From Sphingomonas sp. PP-CE-1G-424 (GTDB taxonomy: Bacteria; Pseudomonadota; Alphaproteobacteria; Sphingomonadales; Sphingomonadaceae), in NCBI RefSeq assembly GCF_004341085.1, contig NZ_SLXW01000001.1:1-64000 (forward strand): a stretch of 64,000 nt of DNA. Reading direction: 5' to 3'. The translations under genes were made by a program, and so were the position numbers. The notes under the pieces were generated by a model that was not told the DNA's origin, did no database searches, and saw nothing but the letters and a program-made list of their open reading frames with translations. Shown one piece after another: positions 29,640 through 37,478 of the stretch; positions within the stretch are counted from its first letter, which is position 1, and every line of letters starts with the position of its first letter.

Positions 29640-30882
29640 AACGCAGCACCTGCACGGGGTCGGTACTCGCCGCTTTCCAGGCCGGATAGAGCGTTGCGAG
29701 GAAGCTGAAAACGAGCGCCATCAGCGCGATCACGACGATCTCGACGGGATCGGTCTTCGACGGGAGCTCGGTCAGATAGCGGATCGACGGATCCCACAGG
29801 TTCTGGCCGGTGAGGAGCTGGACGAAGTTCACCACGCCCTGCCGGTAGAACAGGAAGATGAAGCCGAGCACGAGCCCCGCGACCGTCCCGAGCGCACCGA
29901 TCGTGGTGCCGACGACGATGAAGATGCGCATCATCGAGCCACGAGTCGCGCCCATCGTCCGCAGGATCGCGATGTCGCGGGTCTTGGCGCGGACCAGCAT
30001 GATCAGCGAGGACAGGATGTTGAACACCGCGACGAGGATGATGATCGACAGCACGGTGAACATCGCGACGCGCTCGACCGCGAGGGCCTCGAACAATTGC
30101 GCGTTCATCGTCCGCCAGTCCTGGATCACCGCCTGCCCGCCGATCTTGTCGGCCAGCGGCTTGAGGATCTCGCCGACGCGGTCCGCATCGACCGTCTTCA
30201 ACTCGACCATGCCGGCCGCGTCACCCATCAGGAGCAGCGTCTGCGCGTCCTCGATCGGCATGATGATATACGCCTTGTCGTAATCATAGACGCCGATCTC
30301 GAAGATCGCGCCGACCGTATAGCTGACGATCCGCGGGACGGTGCCGAACGGCGTCGTCTGGCCTTGCGGGCTGAACAGCGAGATCTCCGAGCCGACCTGC
30401 GCACCAAGCGATTCGGCGAGCCGCGAGCCGATCGCGATCCGGCCGGATCCTTGCGTGATCGACTGGAGCGACCCCATCACGACCTTGTTGCTGATCGTCG
30501 AATTGCGGCGGATGTCGTCGACGCGCATCCCGCGCACCAGCACCGCCTCGGCGCGGCCGTTGTAGGTGGCAGCGAGCGGCTGTTCGATCAGCGGCAGCGC
30601 GCTGGTGACGCCCGGCGTCTTCTGCGCCTGCGCGACGATCTCGCGCCAGTCGGGGAGCCGGTTGCCGACGCCCTGCACCACCGCATGGCCGTTGAGCCCG
30701 ACGATCTTGTCGAACAGCTCGGCGCGGAAGCCGTTCATCACGCTCATCACGATCACCAGCGCGGCGACGCCGAGCATGACCGCGACCAGGCTGATCGAGG
30801 CGACGAGGAAGATGAATGCCTCGCCCTTGCCCGGCAGCAGATAGCGGCGGGCTATCATCCGTTCGTAGCGGGACAGGATCAT
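29632..30882 (-). CDS. Lipoprotein-releasing ABC transporter permease (LolC/LolE family)
   Basis: Inner-membrane permease of 416 residues partnering LolD. It has an N-terminal membrane segment near residues 23-50 ([20 protein letters not shown]), a large periplasmic domain (about 50-265) and three C-terminal spans. It is the only permease gene here. Alphaproteobacteria commonly have one hybrid LolF in place of separate LolC and LolE. I chose [15 protein letters not shown] as start because it matches the family N terminus; the open frame upstream is not conserved-looking. Confidence 0.92.
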   Translation of the reverse strand: MILSRYERMIARRYLLPGKGEAFIFLVASISLVAVMLGVAALVIVMSVMNGFRAELFDKIVGLNGHAVVQGVGNRLPDWREIVAQAQKTPGVTSALPLIEQPLAATYNGRAEAVLVRGMRVDDIRRNSTISNKVVMGSLQSITQGSGRIAIGSRLAESLGAQVGSEISLFSPQGQTTPFGTVPRIVSYTVGAIFEIGVYDYDKAYIIMPIEDAQTLLLMGDAAGMVELKTVDADRVGEILKPLADKIGGQAVIQDWRTMNAQLFEALAVERVAMFTVLSIIILVAVFNILSSLIMLVRAKTRDIAILRTMGATRGSMMRIFIVVGTTIGALGTVAGLVLGFIFLFYRQGVVNFVQLLTGQNLWDPSIRYLTELPSKTDPVEIVVIALMALVFSFLATLYPAWKAASTDPVQVLRYE

Positions 30883-31239
30883 GGGCGGCCAGGTTCGATC
30901 GTTAGGGATACAGTGCAGCGGCTCTAGGACGCGGCCCGTTGCGAGGCAACTGTCCGGCCTGCTTGGGACGGTACGGCGGAGCGTACGGCGGACCATACGG
31001 CGCGGCTCGCATTGGTCCCGGATCGGAAGTGTCTAGATTGGTCTGTTGCGAAACCGCCACAGCCGCAGTCCAATCGTGAAACGGCTTGCGCAAAGACCGT
31101 GACAAAATCCATCGACATAACTAGCAACAAACTCGCTGAGACACAGGCAACGGCCGTGGTTCGGGGACTGCTTTTACGCCGCGCCGCAAGGTGCAGAGCG
31201 GAAGCAAAAAAATGGGGGCTGACGAGCGATCGTCACGCA

Positions 31240-31272
31240 GGCGCCCGGATCGGCAACGGTCCGGGCGTTTGC
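31240..31272 (+). terminator. Terminator-like hairpin
   Basis: An 8-bp stem CGCCCGGA/TCCGGGCG with a short loop, followed by TTTGCTTG on the plus strand. No coding gene ends in front of it, so it may end a small RNA or a lost gene. Confidence 0.45.
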
Positions 31273-31348
31273 TTGTCCGGCACAGTTCTCGCGCGGTCTA
31301 TACTTCGAGACATCTTCAGGTAGTAGCACTTGATCCCGCGGTGGTGCC

Positions 31349-31428
31349 GTCATCCTGACGAAAGTCGGCACCCAGCGATAAACAGCACTGCGCGCGTTAC
31401 TCTGGATCCTGACTTTCGTCAGAATGAC
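31349..31428. repeat. Dispersed inverted repeat, GTCATCCTGACGAAAGTC type
   Basis: The arms GTCATCCTGACGAAAGTC and GACTTTCGTCAGAATGAC match the element at 16147-16226. It lies about 60 bases before the point where the RND pump homology starts. Confidence 0.85.
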
Positions 31429-31486
31429 GGGCGCGGTCACGAGAGCGGGTGGATAGCTCGAGGCAGAGCAGCGAGGGCGTGCCATC

Positions 31487-32634
31487 GACCCAGCGGGAAC
31501 GCGTACGAGATCACGCAGCCGATCCAGATGCGCTTCAACGAGCTGATCGCCGGCGTGCGCGGCGACATTGCGGTCAAGGTGTTCGGCGACGACTTCGGGG
31601 GCATGAACGCCGCCGCGGACCGCATCGCCGAGGTCCTGCGCACGACGCGCGGCGCGGTCGACGTGCGCGTCGAGCAGACGGAGGGTCTGCCGATGCTCGA
31701 CATCCGTCCGAACCGGATGGCGATGTCGCGGATCGGCGTCACGGCCGGAGACGTGCAGGACACCGTGGCCGCCGCGATCGGTGGGCGCGAGGCCGGCATG
31801 ATCTTCGAAGGCGATCGGCGTTTCCCCGTCGTGATCCGCCTGGCGGAGGCATCGCGCTCGGACCTCACCCAGGTGGCGCAGATCCCCGTCCCGACATCGG
31901 CGGGCGGGTTCGTGCCGCTATCGACCGTCGCCGACATCGCGGTCGTCGACGGCCCCAACCAGATCAGTCGCGAGAACGGCAAGCGCCGCGTGGTCGTCCA
32001 GGCCAACGTCCGCGACCGCGACGTCGTGGGCGTGGTCGCCGACGCGCGTGCGGCGATCGATACGCAGGTGACGATGCCGCCCGGAACCTACGTCGAATGG
32101 GGCGGGCAGTTCGAGAACCTCGCCTCCGCGCGCGATCGCCTGATGCTGGTCGTGCCGGTCTGCTTCGCGGTCATCATGCTGCTGCTCTACGGCGCGCTCG
32201 GCTCGATCCGCGACGCGGCGATCGTGTTCACCGGCGTGCCGCTCGCGCTGGTCGGCGGCGTCCTCGTGCTCGTGGTTCGCGGCATGCCGTTTTCGGTCTC
32301 GGCTGCGGTCGGCTTCATCGCGCTGTCGGGGATCGCCGTGCTCAACGGTCTGGTCATGGTGTCATCGATCCACGACCTGATGGCGGGGGGCATGGACAGG
32401 ATCCGCGCCGCGCACGATGGCGCGCTGGCCCGGCTGCGCCCCGTGGCCATGACGGCGCTCGTGGCCAGCCTCGGCTTCGTGCCGATGGCACTCGGGCACG
32501 GCGCCGGTGCCGAGGTGCAGAAGCCGCTGGCGACCGTCGTCATCGGCGGTCTGATCTCGGCGACGCTGCTGACGCTCTTCGTCCTGCCGACACTCTATGC
32601 ACGGTTCGGCAATGGAGGGCATCGAAGGATGTGA
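31487..32634 (+). pseudogene. Heavy-metal RND efflux pump (CzcA/CusA type), C-terminal remnant
   Basis: Homology to the heavy-metal-efflux RND family begins abruptly at GNAYEITQPIQMRFNELI and runs to a natural end (about 380 residues). It includes the second periplasmic domain (VAVKVFGDDFGGMN) and the last membrane segments (from LMLVVPVCFAVIMLLLYGAL to LLTLFVLPTLYARFG). A full pump has about 1030 residues, so roughly the first 640 are missing. An open frame continues upstream to 31330 but encodes only the palindromic repeat. No periplasmic adaptor or outer-membrane partner is near. It is almost certainly non-functional as a pump. Confidence 0.85.
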
Positions 32635-32679
32635 TCTCCGAGAACGCACTCGATGCGGGAGACCCTGCATAGGCTGCCC

Positions 32680-33105
32680 TCAAATCCGCACCATCTGCGC
32701 AGGCTCGCTCGCTGCGAAGCCGACACCCGCATGCCCCGGTCCCGGATGGCGGAGCGGCACGGGACGTCCCTCGCGGCGCATCCGCTCGATCGCCGCCGGC
32801 CAGGACGGGAGGTCGGCGCTGTCCTGAACCCACCGAACGGTGCTGGCCTCGTCGCCCCACTCGCTCATCTTGGGCATCGCGTTGCGGTGGGCGCCGCCGG
32901 TGACATACGCCAGCAGTGCGGCCTCGTCGCGCCATACGCTCATCGTCCAATAGGCGCGGTCGCGATCGTGGCGCAGCGCTCCGGCGATGTAACCGTCGCT
33001 TCGCCTGATCTGCGCGAGGCAGCGCTGCGCATGGATCAGGAAGAAGGGCAGGAACCGCAGGCTGCGAACGCGGAAGCGGGTGACGCTGACGACGAAGCCG
33101 CTCAC
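32680..33105 (-). CDS. Antibiotic-biosynthesis-monooxygenase-like / DUF3291-like protein
   Basis: 141 residues from a GTG that overlaps the stop codon of the upstream oxidoreductase gene (GTGA). The central part (ALRHDRDRAYWTMSVWRDEA followed by HRNAMPKMSEWGDEAS) looks like the ferredoxin-like ABM fold of small heme- or quinone-active monooxygenases. The catalytic chemistry cannot be assigned. The overlap indicates translational coupling with the oxidoreductase, under probable control of the divergent AraC gene. Confidence 0.65.
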   Translation of the reverse strand: MSGFVVSVTRFRVRSLRFLPFFLIHAQRCLAQIRRSDGYIAGALRHDRDRAYWTMSVWRDEAALLAYVTGGAHRNAMPKMSEWGDEASTVRWVQDSADLPSWPAAIERMRREGRPVPLRHPGPGHAGVGFAASEPAQMVRI

Positions 33106-34220
33106 AACGTCACGACCAGCTTGGTCGCCGAGACACCGCGGCGTTGCCGCTCGAGTGCCGCCGGAATCGCCGCCAGCCCGTGTCCTGCAATTTCGACTGC
33201 AGGCGCTGCCACGTAGCGGCCGTCGGCCAGCGCTTCGGGCAGGAATGTCTCGAAGGTCATCGGCCCCACTTCGTTGCTGATCAAGGTGCTGCCCCAGATC
33301 ATCTTCAGCGTCACTTTCTTCCGGCGTGCGCTCAGCGCGAGCGCGATGTTTCCCGCGACCGTGCCGGCCATCGCGGCAATCAACTTGCGCCAATGGCCGC
33401 GTCCTGCCGGGACTGCGTCGAAGGACGCGGGCGGCGTCGCCATCGCGATGAAGCGATTGCCTTTGCATGGTCCCAGGATGTCGATGCACGGCTGCACCGA
33501 TCCCGCGCCGATCGCGACCGCGCCTGCGACCGTTTTCCCACGCAACGCCGCGCCTATGTCGGCAACGACGGTCGGGCTGCGATAGTCGAATACAGCGGTC
33601 GCGCCGAGCCGCTTGAGGAGGTCGAAGTTGCGCGGCGAGGCCGTAGCGATCACTTCGTAGCCAGCGGCGACGGCCAGTTGCACCGCATTGACGCCGACGC
33701 TGGTCGACCCACCCCATACCAAGACGATCCGACCGATCGCCCGTGCTCCCTTGGCGGGTGCGTTCAGCGCAAGGAAATTGCGCTGAAATAGCGCGCAGGC
33801 TGCCGTCGAGATACCGAGCGGCAGCGCGCTGGCATCCTCGAAGGCAAGCGCATCCGGGATCGCCGCCGTCATATGCTCGAGCAGGACGACGTAGGTCTGG
33901 AAGGCGCCCTCTGCGGCGCGGTTACGCGTCTTATCGGTGCTCCCGGCAAAACCCACGACCCGGTCACCGACCCGAAACCGGGTCACGTCCGCGCCAACGG
34001 CGACCACATCGCCGGCGACGTCGGAGCCGACGATCGCCGGATAGTGCAGATAGGGGGTCATCAGGTCGCCCGAGGTCTGCACCAGCCGGTCCATCGGGTT
34101 CACCGCGATCGCACGGGTGCGGATGACGATTTCACCCGACTGCGCGGTCGGAAACGGCGCTGCCCCCACGGTGAAGGCAGCGCGCTTGGAGGAAAGCCAG
34201 AGGGCAGTGTTGTCGGTCAT
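33102..34220 (-). CDS. MDR family zinc-independent oxidoreductase
   Basis: Medium-chain dehydrogenase/reductase of 372 residues, probably NADPH-dependent. The N-terminal GroES-like domain contains AVNPMDRLVQTSG and YPAIVGSDVAGDVVAVG; the cofactor domain begins IVLVWGGSTSVGVNAVQLA (about 170-188). No zinc ligands in the usual cysteine positions are evident, as in quinone oxidoreductase or enoyl-reductase-like members. The start at MTDNTALWLSSK follows an AGACAGAT region. The gene is divergent from an AraC regulator and coupled to the small monooxygenase-like gene. Confidence 0.85.
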   Translation of the reverse strand: MTDNTALWLSSKRAAFTVGAAPFPTAQSGEIVIRTRAIAVNPMDRLVQTSGDLMTPYLHYPAIVGSDVAGDVVAVGADVTRFRVGDRVVGFAGSTDKTRNRAAEGAFQTYVVLLEHMTAAIPDALAFEDASALPLGISTAACALFQRNFLALNAPAKGARAIGRIVLVWGGSTSVGVNAVQLAVAAGYEVIATASPRNFDLLKRLGATAVFDYRSPTVVADIGAALRGKTVAGAVAIGAGSVQPCIDILGPCKGNRFIAMATPPASFDAVPAGRGHWRKLIAAMAGTVAGNIALALSARRKKVTLKMIWGSTLISNEVGPMTFETFLPEALADGRYVAAPAVEIAGHGLAAIPAALERQRRGVSATKLVVTL

Positions 34221-34340
34221 GATCTGTCTCCCGCGGTGCCAGGTGAAGATGCATCGCTGGGATCCGGGATAGTCCCGTGACACTGGACGGCCCATGCTGC
34301 AAAGTCCGCCAATTCATCGCCAGCGTCCAGGATTGTCGCA

Positions 34341-35252
34341 ATGGATCCCTTGTCGGATGTGCTCGCCCTGCTGAAGCCCAGCAGCTACGGATTTCGAGGC
34401 CTGGATGCCGGCGGGGACTGGGCGCTCGCCTACCCGCCGGCCGAGGGCGTCAAATGCTTCGCGATTGACACCGGGACATGCTGGATCGCACTGGAAGGCG
34501 GAAGCGAGCCGATGGCGCTTCACGCGGGCGACTTCATCCTGTTTCCCGGCCGCGTCGCGTTCAGCCTCTACAGCGCGATCGGCGCGCCGGTGACCGACGC
34601 CTTTGCATTCTTCCCGTCGTTCCCCGCCGGCGAGACCGGTGTCCTCGGTGGCGGCGGCAGTTGCTCGGGCGTTGGCGGCTTCTTCGACTTCACCGGGCTC
34701 CACACCGACCTGTTGCTCGGCATCCTGCCCCCGATCGTCCACATCCGGGCAGAGGCGACCAAGGCGGCGCTCGGCTGGCTGATCGAGCGGTTGATGCGCG
34801 AGCTGCGAGACCCGCAACCGGGCGGCACGCTGATGGCGGGGCATCTGGCGCAGACGCTGCTGATCGAAGCACTACGACTACACCTCGCCGAGCGCTCGCC
34901 GCACAGCGCAGGCTGGTTGTTCGCGCTGGCCGACACGCAGATGCGCGCCGTGATCTCGGCAATGCATGCAGACCCCGCCCGGCGCTGGACGCTTGCCGAT
35001 CTCGCCCGAACGGGCGGCATGTCGCGGTCCAGCTTTGCCGTGCGGTTCAAGCAAACGGTCGGCGAGCCGGCGATGGACTATTTGACCCGCTGGCGGATGA
35101 TGCTGGCGGCCGATCGGCTGGCGAGCGGGCGTGTCTCGATCGCGACCGTGGCACCCGCCGTCGGCTACGAGTCTGAAAGCGCGTTCAGTGCGGCGTTCAA
35201 GCGGACGTTCGGCCACTCGCCGAGCGAGTTCACCAAGGCGGTGGCCGCATAG
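34341..35252 (+). CDS. AraC family transcriptional regulator (cupin N-terminal domain)
   Basis: 303 residues. An N-terminal AraC-type cupin domain (about 1-190) contains the ALHAGDFILFPGRVAFSL strand pattern. A C-terminal double helix-turn-helix follows (about 205-300), with WTLADLARTGGMSRSSFAVR and IATVAPAVGYESESAFSAAF. It is divergent from the MDR oxidoreductase, with 120 bases between the starts, so it most likely controls that gene pair. Confidence 0.88.
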   Translation: MDPLSDVLALLKPSSYGFRGLDAGGDWALAYPPAEGVKCFAIDTGTCWIALEGGSEPMALHAGDFILFPGRVAFSLYSAIGAPVTDAFAFFPSFPAGETGVLGGGGSCSGVGGFFDFTGLHTDLLLGILPPIVHIRAEATKAALGWLIERLMRELRDPQPGGTLMAGHLAQTLLIEALRLHLAERSPHSAGWLFALADTQMRAVISAMHADPARRWTLADLARTGGMSRSSFAVRFKQTVGEPAMDYLTRWRMMLAADRLASGRVSIATVAPAVGYESESAFSAAFKRTFGHSPSEFTKAVAA

Positions 35253-35324
35253 CCGGCCTTATTGCCGCAGGCGGCGATCACGCAGACGTCCTTTTCAGCG
35301 TGCGATAGCGAGCGCGCGCGATCG

Positions 35325-35349
35325 ATAATGAGAGTTAGTCGCATTATTC
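35325..35349. promoter_or_regulatory. Fur-like operator upstream of the PepSY-DUF2271-DUF4198-ApbE operon
   Basis: ATAATGAGAGTTAGTCGCAT followed by TATTC. It aligns position by position with the sites at 39567-39588 and 60582-60601, giving a shared core close to AAYGAGARTBATTCGCAYTA, which resembles Fur boxes. It lies 35 bases before the first gene start. Assignment to Fur and not to another iron regulator is inference. Confidence 0.55.
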
Positions 35350-35383
35350 TTGATGCGCCTTTCGACAGGCGTTAGGCGGAGGT

Positions 35384-36043
35384 GTGATATCGCAATCTCC
35401 CTCTTCACCTCGCCGCACATCAGTCAGCCGCAACCGGAAAAAATGGCGTAGCTGGTGGTTGAAGCAGCTCCATAGCTGGCACTGGATCAGCGCGGCCTTG
35501 TCGCTGGTCGGCATGCTGCTGTTCGCGATAACGGGCATTACGCTGAACCATGCGGCGACGATCGGTGCCAAGCCGGTGGTCGTCGAGAAAAGCGGCATGC
35601 TGCTCCCCTCGCTGCGCCGCATGCTGACCGCACCGCACACGCCGGACACCCCTCTGCCCGCGCCCGTCGCGAAAAGCGTCGCGGCCACGGTCGGCCTCGA
35701 TCCCGCGGGCAAGTCGGTCGAGTGGTCCGACACCGACGCCTATGTCGCGCTGCCACGCCCGGGTGGCGACGCCTGGGTCAGCATCGAGCGCGCGACCGGA
35801 CGCATCACCGCGGAGACAACTGATCGCGGCTGGATCTCGTACCTGAACGACCTCCACAAGGGGCGGAATGCAGGCGCGGCATGGGCGTGGTTCATCGACA
35901 TCTTCGCCGGCGCCTGCATCGTGTTCACGTTGACCGGGCTGCTCCTGTTGCAGCTTCACGCGCGCCATCGGCCGACGACCTGGCCGATCGTTGCCGCCGG
36001 GCTCGCCATTCCCGTCCTGCTTGCCATCCTGTTCGTCCATTGA
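35384..36043 (+). CDS. PepSY-associated transmembrane protein
   Basis: 219 residues from a GTG start with an AGGCGGAGG stretch just upstream. A basic N terminus (about 1-35) precedes a membrane span (about 36-58, SALSLVGMLLFAITGITLNHAA in the protein is split by the span edge). A periplasmic PepSY-like part follows (about 60-160, ending GRITAETTDRGWISYLNDLHKG), then two C-terminal spans (from about 165). The LHSWHW and LNDLHKGR histidines are typical of PepSY membrane proteins that carry heme or flavin electrons across the membrane. It is the first gene of a four-gene iron-linked operon. Confidence 0.82.
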   Translation: MISQSPSSPRRTSVSRNRKKWRSWWLKQLHSWHWISAALSLVGMLLFAITGITLNHAATIGAKPVVVEKSGMLLPSLRRMLTAPHTPDTPLPAPVAKSVAATVGLDPAGKSVEWSDTDAYVALPRPGGDAWVSIERATGRITAETTDRGWISYLNDLHKGRNAGAAWAWFIDIFAGACIVFTLTGLLLLQLHARHRPTTWPIVAAGLAIPVLLAILFVH

Positions 36044-36054
36044 GGGGTTCTGCC

Positions 36055-36549
36055 ATGCGTCCTACCGCGTTGCTTTTGTTTGGCGGGGCGATCACCGCGC
36101 CTGCGCTGTCGTTGCCCGCCAGCGCCGCGCCCGCGGGCACCGTCACGATCACCATCCACCGGCTGAGCGTCGCGGAATATCACAAGCCCTATGTCGCGGT
36201 CTGGCTGGAGCCCGTCGGCGGCGGTGCGCCGCGGACGCTGGCGGTCTGGTATGATCTCAAGAAGCGCGGCAACGATCCCGGCACCAAATGGCTCGCGGAC
36301 CTGCGCGCGTGGTGGCGCAAGGGCGGTCGCAGCATGACGATGCCCGCCGACGGCGTCAGCGGCGCGACGCGGACGCCGGGCCAGTACACCATCCCGCTTC
36401 CCGCCGACGTCAAGCCCGGCCAGTATGTCCTGAACGTCGAGGCTGCGCGCGAAACCGGCGGCCGCGAGCTCGTGTCCGTACCGCTTACCGCCGGAGCCCG
36501 CACCACGGGCAAGACCGAGCTCGGCGCCGTCGCCATCTCCGCCCGCTAA
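36055..36549 (+). CDS. DUF2271 family periplasmic protein, likely flavinylated
   Basis: 164 residues with a signal peptide (about 1-25, ending LPASAAPAG). The mature part has the DUF2271 features VAVWLEPVGGGAPRTLAVWY and LADLRAWWRKGG. Residues 99-105 read DGVSGAT, which matches the D-x-x-[ST]-G-A-[ST] site to which ApbE enzymes attach FMN through the last Thr/Ser (here Thr105). The ApbE gene is two genes downstream. Whether the protein is flavinylated in vivo is inference. It sits 11 bases after the PepSY gene and 10 bases before the DUF4198 gene. Confidence 0.85.
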   Translation: MRPTALLLFGGAITAPALSLPASAAPAGTVTITIHRLSVAEYHKPYVAVWLEPVGGGAPRTLAVWYDLKKRGNDPGTKWLADLRAWWRKGGRSMTMPADGVSGATRTPGQYTIPLPADVKPGQYVLNVEAARETGGRELVSVPLTAGARTTGKTELGAVAISAR

Positions 36550-36559
36550 GGATCACAGC

Positions 36560-37399
36560 ATGAAGCCTTTCGCCGTACGCCTGATGGCCGCCGCTGCGCT
36601 GTTGTCGATCCCCGCCGCGCTGTCTGCGCACCGCATGTGGCTGTTGCCGTCGGCCACGGTGTTCTCGGGGACCGATGGCTGGGTGACGGTCGACGCCGCG
36701 GTCTCGAACGACCTGTTCTTCTTCGATCACCAGCCGCTCCGCCTCGACGGCATGAAGGTCTGGCAGCCCGACGGCAGCGAAGGCGCATTGCAGAACGGCG
36801 CGACCGGCCGCTATCGCTCGGTGTTCGACGTCAAGCTCGACAAGCCCGGCACGTGGAAGATCGGCACGCAGATGTCTGCGGTCATGGGCAGCTTCAAGGT
36901 CGATGGCGTCGAAAAGCGCCTCGGCGGTCGTCGCGGTCCGCCCCAGCCGAACGCGCCTGCCCCGCTGACCGTCGCCGACATCCCCGCCAACGCGACCGAC
37001 GTGAAGGTCACCGAGGTTTCGGGCCGCAACGAGATCTTCGTAACTGCGGGCGCGCCGACCACCACCGTGTTCAAGACGACCGGCAAGGGTCTCGAGTTCG
37101 AACCGATCACGCACCCGGACGAACTGGTGGCAGGCGAGACCGCCAAGTTCCGTTTCCTGGTTGACGGCAAACCCGCTGCCGGCCTGAAGGTCACGGTGAT
37201 CCCCGGTGGCAAGCGCTATCGCAACGATGAGGGCGCACGCGAGCTGACCACCGGCGCGGACGGCGTGTTGAGCGTCTCGTGGCCGACCGCCGGGATGTAT
37301 TGGCTCAACGCGACGCTCACTGACGCCAAGGCAACGAGCCCGCGCGCGACCGAGCGGCGGATGAGCTACGTCACGACGCTCGAAGTGCTGACGCCCTGA
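36560..37399 (+). CDS. DUF4198 family periplasmic protein
   Basis: 279 residues with a signal peptide (about 1-23, ending AALSAHR). The mature protein begins HRMWLLPSATVFSGTDGWVT, the usual DUF4198 start with histidine next to the cleavage site, as in metal-binding or CbiK-like periplasmic proteins. The C-terminal half (from about residue 195, LVAGETAKFRFLVDGKPAAG) looks like an immunoglobulin-like beta-sandwich. Function unknown; it is part of the iron-linked operon. A second DUF4198 protein is encoded on the opposite strand at 38720-39541. Confidence 0.85.
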   Translation: MKPFAVRLMAAAALLSIPAALSAHRMWLLPSATVFSGTDGWVTVDAAVSNDLFFFDHQPLRLDGMKVWQPDGSEGALQNGATGRYRSVFDVKLDKPGTWKIGTQMSAVMGSFKVDGVEKRLGGRRGPPQPNAPAPLTVADIPANATDVKVTEVSGRNEIFVTAGAPTTTVFKTTGKGLEFEPITHPDELVAGETAKFRFLVDGKPAAGLKVTVIPGGKRYRNDEGARELTTGADGVLSVSWPTAGMYWLNATLTDAKATSPRATERRMSYVTTLEVLTP

Positions 37400-37407
37400 G
37401 GCGCACA

Positions 37408-37478
37408 GCATGAGTTTGGCGGCATGAGTTTTGGCGGCATGAGTTTGGCCGCATGAGGATCGCGGCATGAGGATCGCG
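37408..37478 (+). repeat. Tandem repeat of start-codon context before apbE
   Basis: Three copies of GCATGAGTTT(T)GGC and two copies of GCATGAGGATCGCG are arrayed end to end. They create five ATGAG sequences (ATG at 37410, 37424, 37439, 37453 and 37467). Only the last is in frame with the ApbE protein. Confidence 0.9.

Larger units (their letters stand above)
30883..31486. other. Intergenic region with hairpins and a repeat
   Basis: About 600 bases without a convincing gene. It contains a terminator-like hairpin near 31240-31272 and a dispersed inverted repeat at 31349-31428. It runs straight into the truncated RND pump fragment. Confidence 0.6.

Noticed and set aside
30902..31130. Minus-strand frames of 67-68 codons (proline-rich) upstream of the Lol permease
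   Set aside because: Two overlapping frames, no binding site, low-complexity composition and no family; treated as non-coding.
31330..31486. N-terminal 52 codons of the open frame over the RND remnant
   Set aside because: They are the translation of the dispersed palindrome and spacer; RND homology begins only at GNAYEITQ.
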